From: Bacteroidota bacterium
GTDB lineage: Bacteria; Bacteroidota; Bacteroidia; Flavobacteriales_D; Crocinitomicaceae
Length of the DNA: 13,194 nt
Direction: 5' to 3'
NCBI GenBank assembly: GCA_018825925.1
Contig: JAHKAT010000243.1
Location: 1-13,194 of the forward strand
In this document: positions 5,949 to 13,194 of the stretch, piece after piece
Numbering within the stretch: position 1 is the stretch's first letter
How the letters are laid out: each line of letters opens with the position of its first letter
The notes under the pieces: model-generated
What the model was told of the DNA's origin: nothing
The model's database searches: none
The model's input: the letters and a program-made list of their open reading frames with translations, nothing else
Made by a program: the position numbers and the translations under genes

Positions 5949-8423
5949 TTAGAAGTTATACTTCATATTCCTTAGGTTTAGAATCGAAAAGCTTACCTTC
6001 CAAGTGGTTTGTGGCGTAATGTTATTTCCATCGGAGAACACGCCAAATACACCAATCCTCGCCTTTCTTTTAAAGAATTTAAAGTTTCTCTCTAATCCTG
6101 CGAAAGTTTCAAAATGAAACCAATCGAATTCCGTCACATACAAAGCTCCTCCACCAAAGGCCAAACCTATACCTGTTTTTTTCCAAAACGGAAGTTTATT
6201 TAAAATTGCACCATTGTCGTGATGTATAAAATGAGCTTCAAAAAACATCTTTTTGGAGGGCAAACTACTATCTAAATCTTGGAAAGAATACAAAGGATTT
6301 GAAAACAAAAAAGGATCACTTCGACGATGAAAACGGAAATCAGCATCGTACAAGTTTTTTGAGGATAGAAATTTCCCGACTTTAATATGGTAATTGGACG
6401 TTCCTATGGTGCCAATCTTAAAAGTTTGACGCATTCCAATTAAACCATATTCATGATCTACATCGCTGCCAAACAATTTTGGTATTCCTCTTTCATAGGT
6501 AACATAAAAAGTGGGGAATTTAGAGCCTAGTAAAACCTTTCGTTTTGGTTCTCTCATGTATTTTTGACCAGGAACATAACTCACTGTTATTTCACTTTTC
6601 AACGCTTGATAGGTAGTAAACTCCGTTGGTTCTTCATTGGGCAAGGAATTGTCTAAAATGGTCACAAAATTATAATCCTTTACATCTCGTCGCTCCGTAT
6701 ATCCTAAATTAATATCTACGTACAAACCGTTTATGTACTCTCTAAATTGGTTTAAGTTAATCGCGGAGGTTTCAATGAAGTTGTTCCGTTTATAAATCTG
6801 AGAAATAGCATCATAACTTCTGATGACATCAAAATCGTGCGATAAGCTGATTCCTACATTTCCGAAGTGATAGGGGTCATACCGATAACTGGCACTAACC
6901 CTTCCTTTAAAATCCTTATTCAGTAAGCCATAAGTAACTTCTGAATAGGTGTCCAAAAATTTTTCATTCTCCCACTTTTTAAAATACTGAAAACCCGGAG
7001 CAATTCTGGGGCCTGCGATATACAAAGGTCGTGCAAAGGCAGCGACGGAATTAATACTCCACTGGGTCTTTTTATCTCTATTTCTTCGGTCTACCCCAAA
7101 CCAGGCTACCTTCATTAAAGTCACTTTGTTAAACACCAGGTCAATCGAATCGAGGTATTCTTTTTTATTATGGGCCATCTCAATGCTGTCTTTCATCAAG
7201 ATAAACTTCTTTTCTTCTTCGGTTAAGCTCAATCCACGTTTGTTGTTCCAAAAACTGGTGTCTTTATCGTACGCTTCTTGTTCGGTGATTGACAGTTCAT
7301 TATTGAAGTATTTAGGCGCAAAAACGGGTTCGAAATTGTAATTTGAGTATTCCGACAATGTGATACAATCGGATTCCATATCTTGGTAGCGCACCCCATA
7401 AATCAATTTTTGCTTGGTCAATACATTTAAAGTATCGCCTTGATTAATGTAATCCTGTTGAACGGTGAAATTATCATAAATCAAAAGATTTCCTTTTTCC
7501 ATGGTTAACTCCAATTTCTGAATCATCCATAGAGAATCCAACACCCAAATGTATCCTGATAATGTGGTGGTTGCCGTATTTCTTGGCAGGATTTTAATCT
7601 TGCTAATTTTTTGACCCTTTTCCACATATTGTTCCTCCAAACGATAGCGGTAACTTAAAATTCCTGGAACCGAGATAGGTGAACTAACGGGGGTTTCATG
7701 CAGGTCATCGAGGTGTAAAAGGTTTTCAAAAAAATTAAAATTCGACTTAACTGTTGTGGTATAATATAAGTTTCTAGTGTTGCCTCTGGTTTCATAAGCT
7801 GTACGAAACTCTTTAACTTCTTTGGGGGGCGAGTAATTTCGTTCGAGTTCAACTTCCACCATGTTCATGTTGGACGCTATTTTTTCGTTATTTTGTTTTT
7901 CTAACTCAAAAGGATCTATTACACCAGAAGGATCAGTAGTTTCGTCCCCTTTTTTCTTCTTTTTTTCTTCGCGAATAATTTTTTCTGTTGCTCGGGTGTA
8001 CACCTGAACGGTATGAGGATAATTCCATTGATTGATTTCATCTCTTCGTTCGACCACCTTAAGCATAATATCTCGTCCGGGATTTGATTTTTTAGCCGAG
8101 GCTTCCATATCCAAAATATCTTGGATTTTTGTTTGAAAAAGTTGAAAGTTCTTTTCGATAGGCAAATCGGTCATTGCAACGTAAAATTCACGTTCATCGT
8201 AGCCCGTATAAGTAACAACCAAGTAATATTCGCCCGGTAAAAGACGCATTTCAAATTCACCCTGTGCATTTGCTAAGGTTCTTTGTTCTGCATCATTCTT
8301 CACAAATATTTTCGCGAAAGGAATGGGATCTAATTTTTCATCATACACTATTCCCTTCAGCGATTGTTGCGCCAAGGAAAAGCCTGATATAAAAAGAAAA
8401 ATGAAAATTAAAAACCTTAGCAT
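5949..8423 (-). CDS. DUF5686 outer-membrane protein with carboxypeptidase-like regulatory domain
   Basis: Large (824 residues) Bacteroidota envelope protein of unknown function. I place the start at the ATG at 8423, because it begins a clean signal peptide (MLRFLIFIFLFISGFSLAQQ); a longer frame from 8450 adds nine residues in front of it. After the signal, residues about 22-92 form a carboxypeptidase-D regulatory-like (CNA-B type) beta-sandwich, as in TonB-dependent receptors (LKGIVYDEKLDPIPFAKIFV). Then comes the DUF5686 region, opening with IMLKVVERRDEINQ and a lysine-rich stretch at about 153-159. The C-terminal third has alternating hydrophobic and polar strands and ends in Phe, as expected of an outer-membrane beta-barrel. 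It is the last gene of the coaX-lptC cluster, 38 bases after the YopX-like gene. A separate promoter in that gap is not evident. Function is not known; an outer-membrane role is inferred from the barrel-like end. Confidence 0.88.
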   Translation of the reverse strand: MLRFLIFIFLFISGFSLAQQSLKGIVYDEKLDPIPFAKIFVKNDAEQRTLANAQGEFEMRLLPGEYYLVVTYTGYDEREFYVAMTDLPIEKNFQLFQTKIQDILDMEASAKKSNPGRDIMLKVVERRDEINQWNYPHTVQVYTRATEKIIREEKKKKKGDETTDPSGVIDPFELEKQNNEKIASNMNMVEVELERNYSPPKEVKEFRTAYETRGNTRNLYYTTTVKSNFNFFENLLHLDDLHETPVSSPISVPGILSYRYRLEEQYVEKGQKISKIKILPRNTATTTLSGYIWVLDSLWMIQKLELTMEKGNLLIYDNFTVQQDYINQGDTLNVLTKQKLIYGVRYQDMESDCITLSEYSNYNFEPVFAPKYFNNELSITEQEAYDKDTSFWNNKRGLSLTEEEKKFILMKDSIEMAHNKKEYLDSIDLVFNKVTLMKVAWFGVDRRNRDKKTQWSINSVAAFARPLYIAGPRIAPGFQYFKKWENEKFLDTYSEVTYGLLNKDFKGRVSASYRYDPYHFGNVGISLSHDFDVIRSYDAISQIYKRNNFIETSAINLNQFREYINGLYVDINLGYTERRDVKDYNFVTILDNSLPNEEPTEFTTYQALKSEITVSYVPGQKYMREPKRKVLLGSKFPTFYVTYERGIPKLFGSDVDHEYGLIGMRQTFKIGTIGTSNYHIKVGKFLSSKNLYDADFRFHRRSDPFLFSNPLYSFQDLDSSLPSKKMFFEAHFIHHDNGAILNKLPFWKKTGIGLAFGGGALYVTEFDWFHFETFAGLERNFKFFKRKARIGVFGVFSDGNNITPQTTWKVSFSILNLRNMKYNF

Positions 8424-8461
8424 CGTGGTGTATATGACCGTTAAAAACAAGAAAAGTTACA

Positions 8462-8860
8462 TCAAAGTGGTTGAATAAATGAATAACTCACTCGTTTGAC
8501 TGGAAAAGTAAATCCCTTTTTCGTGTCAAAGTTAGTGAGAACATCATCTCCGTCTATGCTTAAAGCCTGAAACTTATTCAAAACTTCATCAAAATGAACG
8601 ACACAATACATGGTATGGTTTTTTGATTTATAAGATAAAATATCACCTGAATAAATCATTTTACTATTGAGGTCCTTCCAACCTGTGCAATAATCTCTTT
8701 GAATTCCATCAATCACCCTTCCACTCCAAGTATATTCATTGATTGAGTACATTTTCCTTTGACCAATGCGTCTTTCATAACCAATTATTTCATCTTGGTT
8801 TCGCAATCGATATCTATCGAGATTAGCGTCCACTATTTGCCTGTTTCTCCATCTCAGCAA
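8462..8860 (-). CDS. YopX-like small protein of unknown function
   Basis: 132-residue soluble protein without a signal peptide. Residues about 28-100 resemble the YopX domain best known from Gram-positive phages. KMYSINE (36-42) corresponds to the usual 'K.MY' opening, and the stretch RDYCTGWKDLNSKMIYSGDI (55-74) corresponds to the YopX core 'QYTGLKDKNGKEIYEGDI'. It is followed by a beta-rich segment (YCVVHFDEVLNKFQALSI). The biochemical role of YopX domains is not known. The start is uncertain: the ATG at 8860 gives a 38-base overlap with the upstream membrane-protein gene, and a TTG at 8806 would remove the overlap while keeping the YopX core. The first 27 residues match nothing I know. It ends 38 bases before the DUF5686 gene start. 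The YopX call rests on motif resemblance only. Confidence 0.65.
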   Translation of the reverse strand: MLRWRNRQIVDANLDRYRLRNQDEIIGYERRIGQRKMYSINEYTWSGRVIDGIQRDYCTGWKDLNSKMIYSGDILSYKSKNHTMYCVVHFDEVLNKFQALSIDGDDVLTNFDTKKGFTFPVKRVSYSFIQPL

Positions 8861-9047
8861 GGTGCTTTTCCATACGTTTGATCATCCATTTCTTCATGAA
8901 GTACATCAACAGTGCAATTGCTACAATCACATAATAGTATATCCAGATTCTGTAATCGTCCACAACACATTTGTAAGTAGTAAGCGCAAAGACAATGATG
9001 GCTATAATTAGCCAAAATTTCACCATTATTTTATTATAAAGTCCCAT
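8823..9047 (-). CDS. Small two-helix membrane protein
   Basis: 74-residue inner-membrane protein with two hydrophobic segments (about residues 9-27 and 34-51), followed by a short charged, probably helical tail rich in Lys and Glu (52-74). I know no function for it. It starts only 4 bases after the lptC stop, so it belongs to the same transcript, and its end overlaps the YopX-like frame by up to 38 bases. The positive charges after the second helix suggest that the tail is cytoplasmic and that both termini face inside. An alternative start at Met8 would trim only the first seven residues. The position next to lptC suggests an envelope role, by context alone. Confidence 0.75.
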   Translation of the reverse strand: MGLYNKIMVKFWLIIAIIVFALTTYKCVVDDYRIWIYYYVIVAIALLMYFMKKWMIKRMEKHLAEMEKQANSGR

Positions 9048-9051
9048 ATCC

Positions 9052-9615
9052 TTATTTTTTCATATCTATTTTACCGCGAGGTTTAATAAAAGTGTATTCA
9101 CTAAAATCTTGCTTCGTCCGAATTCCCTGTCCATAAAGTATTCCTTTCGGCTCGGTGACCACTACACTTTTATTCGTGTAAATTACACTATCCTTTTGAT
9201 TCCAAATAAGTTCCTCGGTTTTTAGCCGTTGACGTTTTTGGAAATTATAGAGTTCTACAGAATCTCGCACAACCATAATTCCTTCACTTGTTTGAATTTC
9301 GCCATACTGGGCTGTTAGAGTTGAAACAAGTGTTCCGTCTGGATTGAAAAACTCCACTCTCAAACCTTTTCTAAATTTTGTGATCTCTTTCGGAAAATTA
9401 AATGTCTCTGATAATTTTGCGTACAAACGAATTTTAGGATATCCACTATCCGTGAAGAAAACTTCCAAATCTTTCGTCACCTCTGAAGGGTCTTTCGGAT
9501 CATAAGATATTTTCTTTACGTCGTTTAAATCGTTGACACAAGAAAAAAGGAATCCTGTCATCAAAGTGATAACAGGAATCCAGTATAATTTATTTTTCGT
9601 CCGTTTTCTGCTCAT
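9052..9615 (-). CDS. lptC: LPS export periplasmic protein LptC (lipoprotein form)
   Basis: 187-residue periplasmic component of the Lpt machine, which moves lipopolysaccharide from the inner-membrane transporter LptBFG to LptA. In E. coli LptC is held by a transmembrane helix. Here the N-terminus has a lipobox (LFSC, Cys26) after a hydrophobic segment, so it is predicted to be a lipoprotein, as is common in Bacteroidota members. The remainder is beta-rich with the repeated jellyroll pattern of the family (TLTAQYGEIQTSEGIMVVRD, then LKTEELIWNQKDSVIYTNKS). Its ATG overlaps the stop of the upstream TPR gene by one base (TAATG). It is followed after 4 bases by the small membrane-protein gene. The lptC call agrees with the well-conserved coaX-to-lptC gene order in this phylum. 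Confidence 0.88.
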   Translation of the reverse strand: MSRKRTKNKLYWIPVITLMTGFLFSCVNDLNDVKKISYDPKDPSEVTKDLEVFFTDSGYPKIRLYAKLSETFNFPKEITKFRKGLRVEFFNPDGTLVSTLTAQYGEIQTSEGIMVVRDSVELYNFQKRQRLKTEELIWNQKDSVIYTNKSVVVTEPKGILYGQGIRTKQDFSEYTFIKPRGKIDMKK

Positions 9616-10883
9616 TAGCGAATGCTAACATTCACACCCCAACATGATAGATTTACACTTTGTCCCTTGCTAAAGCTATTGTCAAAAATCTCACCATCAC
9701 TTGGATAATTCGCTTTGTATCGACCAATTAATGAAGACACATTTGCACCTGCAGAACTTGCTCTTTCCAAAAGATCTACAGCATAATAGTAATTGAATTT
9801 ACGCTCAATTGTACTAGAACCGCAACTGTTGGCATTTTGAGCTACACATTGGCCTGCCATTTTCAAGGCTTCACCTCTGTTTTTACCAGAGATACCCATT
9901 GCTGTGCTATATGCTGTTGAATAAGATCCTTGGTTAAACTGGATTTCAGCAACATTGTAATCCATTTGTTCTTTTAACTCAGCATCGTTGGTCATTCCTT
10001 TTGCTTGACGATAAGTTGAAATAGCTTCACCATATCTCTTTTTAGCTTTCAATAACTTTGCTTTTGCTATTACTGCGTCAATATTCGGATCGATTGCAAT
10101 TAGCGTATCGATCAACATTTCATATTCTTTACTTTCTTCACATCCTTTGGTCTCCAAAAGGGCGATAAAACTATTTACTGTCGCTTTTTTCGCTTCCTTT
10201 TCTTGTGGCAAAGTTTTCAAGAAACCATTCAATTCTGGCAAAAGGTCTTGACAATTCTTAACTACATATCCCAAATAGGTAAGTAAAGTTTCTTGTGTTC
10301 TGGCTGACATACCGTTCTCAGTGGCCAATTTCGACAACTTGAAATAATCGGTAATCAATTTCTTTTTAACGATAGGCTTTTTTTCTGTTGTTGCCTCGTT
10401 AAACATCATCAAAGAGTTATAATAATAAAGCGTTGGATAAGCTTCATCTACTTTTCCACCAGCTTTTTCAATTCCTTTGCTAAACAAATCGTCGGCAACA
10501 TCTCTTCGTGGTTTTGTTGAATTCAACTCATACTGAGCTCTTAACAACAACGTGTTTTCACCAGCAACACCTGCCTTATCCGCTCGTTCATACACTTGAA
10601 TCAAAGTGTCTGTGTACAATTTTTTACGCACCTCGTCTTTTTCTTCAGAAACCACATTTCGCAAAGACCCGATTAAACGATCGTAATTTCCTTTGTCATA
10701 ACCGTTGCAGATTTTTTCACCTTTAAGATAATAGGTTACTGCCCCTGAATAATTATTGATTTTCAATTCCTCACCCGCTAAAAAGCGCATTCTCAAACAC
10801 TCTCTTTCTTGATCCGTTTCTTGCCCATAGGCAGTAAATCCAAGTGTTAATACTAAACCGAAAAATACTTTACTAAGCTTCAT
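9615..10883 (-). CDS. Secreted tetratricopeptide-repeat protein of coaX-lptC cluster
   Basis: 422-residue exported protein. A signal peptide (residues 1-20, ending TAYGQ) is followed by helical repeats of TPR type: an early unit (AGEELKINNYSGAVTYYLKG, 36-55) and a clear later one around AKKRYGEAISTYRQA. The C-terminal segment (NYPSDGEIF then a Gly-Cys-Trp-like stretch NLSCWGVNV) resembles the end of a protein family found just before lptC in many Bacteroidota. It has several cysteines that could form periplasmic disulfides. Function is unknown; TPR proteins usually hold other proteins together, and the place between an outer-membrane protein and LptC suggests envelope assembly. It starts 12 bases after the preceding stop and overlaps lptC by one base. 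Confidence 0.85.
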   Translation of the reverse strand: MKLSKVFFGLVLTLGFTAYGQETDQERECLRMRFLAGEELKINNYSGAVTYYLKGEKICNGYDKGNYDRLIGSLRNVVSEEKDEVRKKLYTDTLIQVYERADKAGVAGENTLLLRAQYELNSTKPRRDVADDLFSKGIEKAGGKVDEAYPTLYYYNSLMMFNEATTEKKPIVKKKLITDYFKLSKLATENGMSARTQETLLTYLGYVVKNCQDLLPELNGFLKTLPQEKEAKKATVNSFIALLETKGCEESKEYEMLIDTLIAIDPNIDAVIAKAKLLKAKKRYGEAISTYRQAKGMTNDAELKEQMDYNVAEIQFNQGSYSTAYSTAMGISGKNRGEALKMAGQCVAQNANSCGSSTIERKFNYYYAVDLLERASSAGANVSSLIGRYKANYPSDGEIFDNSFSKGQSVNLSCWGVNVSIR

Positions 10884-10895
10884 TTTTATTGTTTA

Positions 10896-12245
10896 TTAAT
10901 CCAATTTTACTTTTCTAAACCAACTGTCTGCTCTCGACGGAGATAATATTACTCCAAATTTCAAACCAACAAATTGTTCGTTCAGTGCTCCTGACTGACT
11001 ATTTGATCTTTTTCCTAATTCTACTCCTATATTAATACTAGAGTAAGAGAATTGTGACAAGATCGGTATGCCTATCCCAAATGTTGTGCCAAACTGTTTG
11101 TACTGTTCGCCATTAAAACTATATGGAAGTCGATCACTATAAAAACCAACGCGATAGGATAATCTATTAAAAAAGTTCCCCACCAAGTTATTGGCGTAAA
11201 AATCATTATCTGGAATCACTTGAATACCAAATGAAACATGCAACAAATCATTGGTATATGGACGCTGCTCTTGGCCATCTTCCACATTCATTACCATTGC
11301 GGAAAGTGGTACATATTTATAAGAACCTATATATTGTATCTTCGATTTTAACTCCTTGTTTTTGCGAGTGGTTCTTTTTAAGAACTGATCTATCATGAAT
11401 CCGGCACCAAATGATCCTGCATTATTTATACTTCCTGCGTAAAAGGAGCTATCTACAGTTTGGAATAAAGTGGGAAACTCTACATTAGTACTGAAATACA
11501 ATTCATTGCCAAAGGTTGTACCCCATTTTTGCTCTGGCTCATAAAAACCTGTCAAAGTTGAATTCAAGGTACTCGATATTTTAAAGGATAAGGTGGTAGC
11601 AAAATCATATTGCAAGGCCTTCAATCGTTGACTGTCGTATGAAACACCTCCTGAGCTAGTTCCTGAAAGGGTCGAAATTCTTTGGTTTACCGTTTGACCG
11701 AATAAATGACCTGCATTTGCCCCTATCGACCATCTTACTCTTTCTTTTTTAATAAGATCTATAGACAATCCACCAAAAGCGTTTGAAACGGATCCTCTAC
11801 CGTCGTATTGATAGTTCAAGGTGTCGAGGTCTGAAATTGCCTCACGTGTGAAAAATGAATAATTTCTTTTGGAAAAAGGTTTTAAACCCAGCGCCAATCC
11901 AAAACGATTCGCAAATGGGAAGGCCAAAACAAAATGGTCTATAAAAATATTGTTTTGTGAAAACGACTGACCCTGCGTTGTGAATGTACTGTAAGTGCTA
12001 TTTAATCCAACCGAGAAAAGTGGGTACCCAGAGGCAATTCTCGAATAAGACGACGAGTTGGAGAAGTTTAAATAACTAGAGTCTAAATATGCAAAACCTG
12101 CATTACCCAATGAGTTTTGTACAACATCGGTACTTACATTCAAATTGCCGATTCCGTAGTAGGCAAATGGACTTACGTTACTCGTTTGTGCGAAACTCAA
12201 GAATGGAATTAGGCATAATCCTAATTGATACAGCAATTTATGCAT
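10896..12245 (-). CDS. Outer-membrane beta-barrel-like protein of coaX-lptC cluster
   Basis: 449-residue exported protein with signal peptide (residues 1-19, LCLIPFLSFAQ). The mature part starts with VSPFAYYGIGNL and consists of alternating hydrophobic/aromatic strands and Ser/Asn-rich turns, typical of outer-membrane barrels of the FadL-like/transporter type in Bacteroidota. Segments such as FALALGLKP-like strands (FGLALGLKPFSKRNYSF) and LSYRVGFYSDRLPYSF fit this. The substrate and role are unknown. The gene overlaps the coaX end by 8 bases and is 12 bases from the TPR gene, so it is translated within the coaX operon. A protein of this kind directly after coaX is a recurrent arrangement in the phylum, which supports the call more than any single motif. 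Confidence 0.82.
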   Translation of the reverse strand: MHKLLYQLGLCLIPFLSFAQTSNVSPFAYYGIGNLNVSTDVVQNSLGNAGFAYLDSSYLNFSNSSSYSRIASGYPLFSVGLNSTYSTFTTQGQSFSQNNIFIDHFVLAFPFANRFGLALGLKPFSKRNYSFFTREAISDLDTLNYQYDGRGSVSNAFGGLSIDLIKKERVRWSIGANAGHLFGQTVNQRISTLSGTSSGGVSYDSQRLKALQYDFATTLSFKISSTLNSTLTGFYEPEQKWGTTFGNELYFSTNVEFPTLFQTVDSSFYAGSINNAGSFGAGFMIDQFLKRTTRKNKELKSKIQYIGSYKYVPLSAMVMNVEDGQEQRPYTNDLLHVSFGIQVIPDNDFYANNLVGNFFNRLSYRVGFYSDRLPYSFNGEQYKQFGTTFGIGIPILSQFSYSSINIGVELGKRSNSQSGALNEQFVGLKFGVILSPSRADSWFRKVKLD

Positions 12246-12954
12246 TCAGTTTATATATGTAAAACAAGCCTAAAAGGGTCAAATTTTCGATTGCAAAGAT
12301 GTTACTTTTTGAAGGGAATTCAAAGTGTTTCGAATCGCCGCCCGTCACAAAAAACGTTAAGTCCTTATAGTCAGCTTCATAACGAGAAATGAAGTGATTT
12401 ATTTCACCTCGCATTCCTTCCATGACACCTGCGTGAATAGAGAGATTTGTATTGTGCCCAAGATAATCGGCTGTATCTGGTTCCAATAAAGGCAATTTTC
12501 CGGTAAATTCATTCAAAGCCTTGTAGCGCATTCTTAATCCAGGAGATATAGAGCCTCCCAAATATTCGTTTTTATCATTTAAAAAATCAAATTTAATGCA
12601 GGTGCCTATATCAATTGCGACCCTATTCGAAATTTTCTGATTCGCCATAAACGAAACATTCGCCATCCTATCTTTTCCCAAAGTAGTTGATTTATATTCA
12701 TTCAAATAAGGCAGTTTCATGTCATTCGTCAAATAAATCGGGGTAAAAGGTTCAAATAACCATTGGTTTTTATCCTCTTTTAAAACACTACTCACAAACA
12801 AAGCAGCAGGCTCGAATTTATTATAATATTCTGTCAACAAACGAACATCGCTATAGTCAAACGCAAGATTTTCAAGCAGTTCATTTCCCTTAAACACGCC
12901 TAGCTTTAATCTAGTATTTCCCGCATCTACAATAAAAACAGTTTCTGTACTCAT
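12238..12954 (-). CDS. coaX: Type III pantothenate kinase
   Basis: Catalyses ATP-dependent phosphorylation of pantothenate, the first step of coenzyme A synthesis, in the cytoplasm. The CoaX type belongs to the ASKHA fold and needs a monovalent cation. With the start at 12954 the protein has 238 residues. Motifs are DAGNT (10-14, phosphate loop), GKDR (93-96), DIGT (115-118), GGSISPGLRMR (133-142) and VTGG (203-206). I chose the ATG at 12954 over an in-frame TTG at 12966, because that TTG lies within the TAACTTTG promoter element and the ATG gives the normal short N-terminus before VFIVDAGNT. It is the first gene of the envelope operon and overlaps the next gene by 8 bases. It is divergent from the tRNA-Phe gene. 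Confidence 0.95.
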   Translation of the reverse strand: MSTETVFIVDAGNTRLKLGVFKGNELLENLAFDYSDVRLLTEYYNKFEPAALFVSSVLKEDKNQWLFEPFTPIYLTNDMKLPYLNEYKSTTLGKDRMANVSFMANQKISNRVAIDIGTCIKFDFLNDKNEYLGGSISPGLRMRYKALNEFTGKLPLLEPDTADYLGHNTNLSIHAGVMEGMRGEINHFISRYEADYKDLTFFVTGGDSKHFEFPSKSNIFAIENLTLLGLFYIYKLNA

Positions 12955-12963
12955 ATCGAATTG

Positions 12964-12971
12964 CAAAGTTA
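12964..12971 (-). promoter_or_regulatory. -7 promoter element of the coaX-lptC operon
   Basis: On the minus strand this reads TAACTTTG, an exact TAnnTTTG match, identical to the element before the small secreted-protein gene at 4563. It ends 9 bases before the coaX ATG, so the leader would be only about 5 bases. No clear -33 TTTG is seen; the upstream sequence is T-rich. Confidence 0.6.
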
Positions 12972-13003
12972 CATTTTCAGAAATGAAAAATAATTTAAAA
13001 AAG

Positions 13004-13033
13004 TTTGGAATTTAGATTTTGTTTCTATCTTTG
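13004..13033 (+). promoter_or_regulatory. Promoter of tRNA-Phe (-33 and -7 boxes)
   Basis: TTTG at 13004-13007 and TATCTTTG at 13026-13033, 18 bases apart, match the Bacteroidota -33/-7 consensus in sequence and spacing. This is the best promoter in the window. Transcription would begin a few bases after 13033, shortly before the mature tRNA 5' end at 13048. Confidence 0.8.
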
Positions 13034-13047
13034 CCCCCACGTTTTTA

Positions 13048-13120
13048 GGTGATGTAGCTCAGTCGGTAGAGCAAAGGACTGAAAATCCTTGTGTCGGGGG
13101 TTCAATTCCCTCTCTGCCCA
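13048..13120 (+). tRNA. tRNA-Phe (anticodon GAA) with mispaired acceptor stem
   Basis: 73-base gene without an encoded CCA. The D stem (GCTC/GAGC), the anticodon stem (AAGGA/TCCTT) with loop CTGAAAA and anticodon GAA at 13082-13084, the variable loop GTGTC and the T stem (GGGGG/CCCTC, one G-T pair) with loop TTCAATT are all regular. The discriminator base is A. The acceptor is odd: 5' strand GGTGATG (13048-13054) faces 3' strand TCTGCCC (13113-13119), giving only G1-C72, G2-C71, A5-T68 and a G7-T66 wobble, with mismatches at 3-70, 4-69 and 6-67. No matching CATCACC downstream or GGGCAGA upstream is present to rescue it. The core is clearly tRNA-Phe. Whether this copy gives a working tRNA is doubtful unless the sequence has an error or chimera here. 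Confidence 0.85.
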
Positions 13121-13130
13121 CAAAAAATGC

Positions 13131-13160
13131 AAAGGCGGCTTACCGAGGCCGCCTTTCTTA
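13131..13160 (+). terminator. Rho-independent terminator after tRNA-Phe
   Basis: A perfect 9-bp stem (AAAGGCGGC at 13131-13139 with GCCGCCTTT at 13148-13156) with an 8-base loop is followed by the T-rich tract TTTCTTATTTT. It lies 10 bases after the tRNA 3' end, so the tRNA is a single-gene transcript. The remaining 34 bases to the window end are AT-rich and show nothing else. Confidence 0.92.
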
Positions 13161-13194
13161 TTTTAAATTAAAATATATTTATTAGGACTTAACA

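Noticed and set aside
7126..7341. 71-residue open frame on the plus strand
   Set aside because: Antisense to the DUF5686 region with no start signal or recognisable motif.
13048..13194. Integrated element or att site at the tRNA-Phe gene
   Set aside because: The odd 3' end invites this idea, but no integrase, no second tRNA 3' end and no direct repeat of it is visible in the window, and a normal terminator follows at once.

Overview
The window looks like chromosomal DNA of a Bacteroidota bacterium, most likely of the Flavobacteriia/Crocinitomicaceae type. It is AT-rich. Near-perfect Bacteroidota -7 promoter motifs (TAnnTTTG) lie in front of several genes. It carries families typical of this phylum: the DUF6952 protein, a DUF5686 outer-membrane protein with a carboxypeptidase-like regulatory domain, and the coaX - outer-membrane protein - TPR protein - lptC gene order. 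No insertion sequence, CRISPR array, integrase or phage structural gene is visible, and every intergenic gap is shorter than 150 bases.

Layout. (1) Positions 68-1328, plus strand: a redox operon of typical 2-Cys peroxiredoxin, thioredoxin and a small DUF6952 protein, with a promoter in front and a rho-independent terminator behind. (2) 1315-4563, minus strand, read right to left: a small secreted protein of unknown function, a SulP anion transporter, a beta-carbonic anhydrase and an AlkD-like DNA glycosylase. The last two overlap by 4 bases. The transporter and carbonic anhydrase form a plausible bicarbonate uptake/interconversion unit. (3) 4646-5836, minus strand: kbl, with its own promoter. 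(4) 5949-12954, minus strand: a seven-gene operon starting at coaX and continuing through an outer-membrane beta-barrel-like protein, a secreted TPR protein, the lipoprotein LptC, a 74-residue two-helix membrane protein, a YopX-like protein and a large DUF5686 protein. Junctions are overlapping or only a few bases apart down to the YopX-like gene. Apart from CoaX and the YopX-like protein, the products act at the cell envelope. (5) 13004-13160, plus strand: a tRNA-Phe(GAA) gene with promoter and terminator, divergent from coaX.

Two things stand out. First, the peroxiredoxin reading frame is cut by TGA directly after the resolving-cysteine motif, yet the next 18 codons still encode the tail expected of the family, up to a TAA. 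That is a very recent nonsense change, a read-through codon or a sequence error. Second, the tRNA-Phe has a normal D arm, anticodon arm and T arm, but the two strands of its acceptor stem do not match (three mismatches in seven pairs), as if the 3' end came from a different tRNA. I see no clear new defence or mobile system. Less dramatic leads are the YopX-like gene inside an envelope operon, the very short leaders predicted for coaX and the small secreted gene, and the unexplained pairing of carbonic anhydrase with AlkD.
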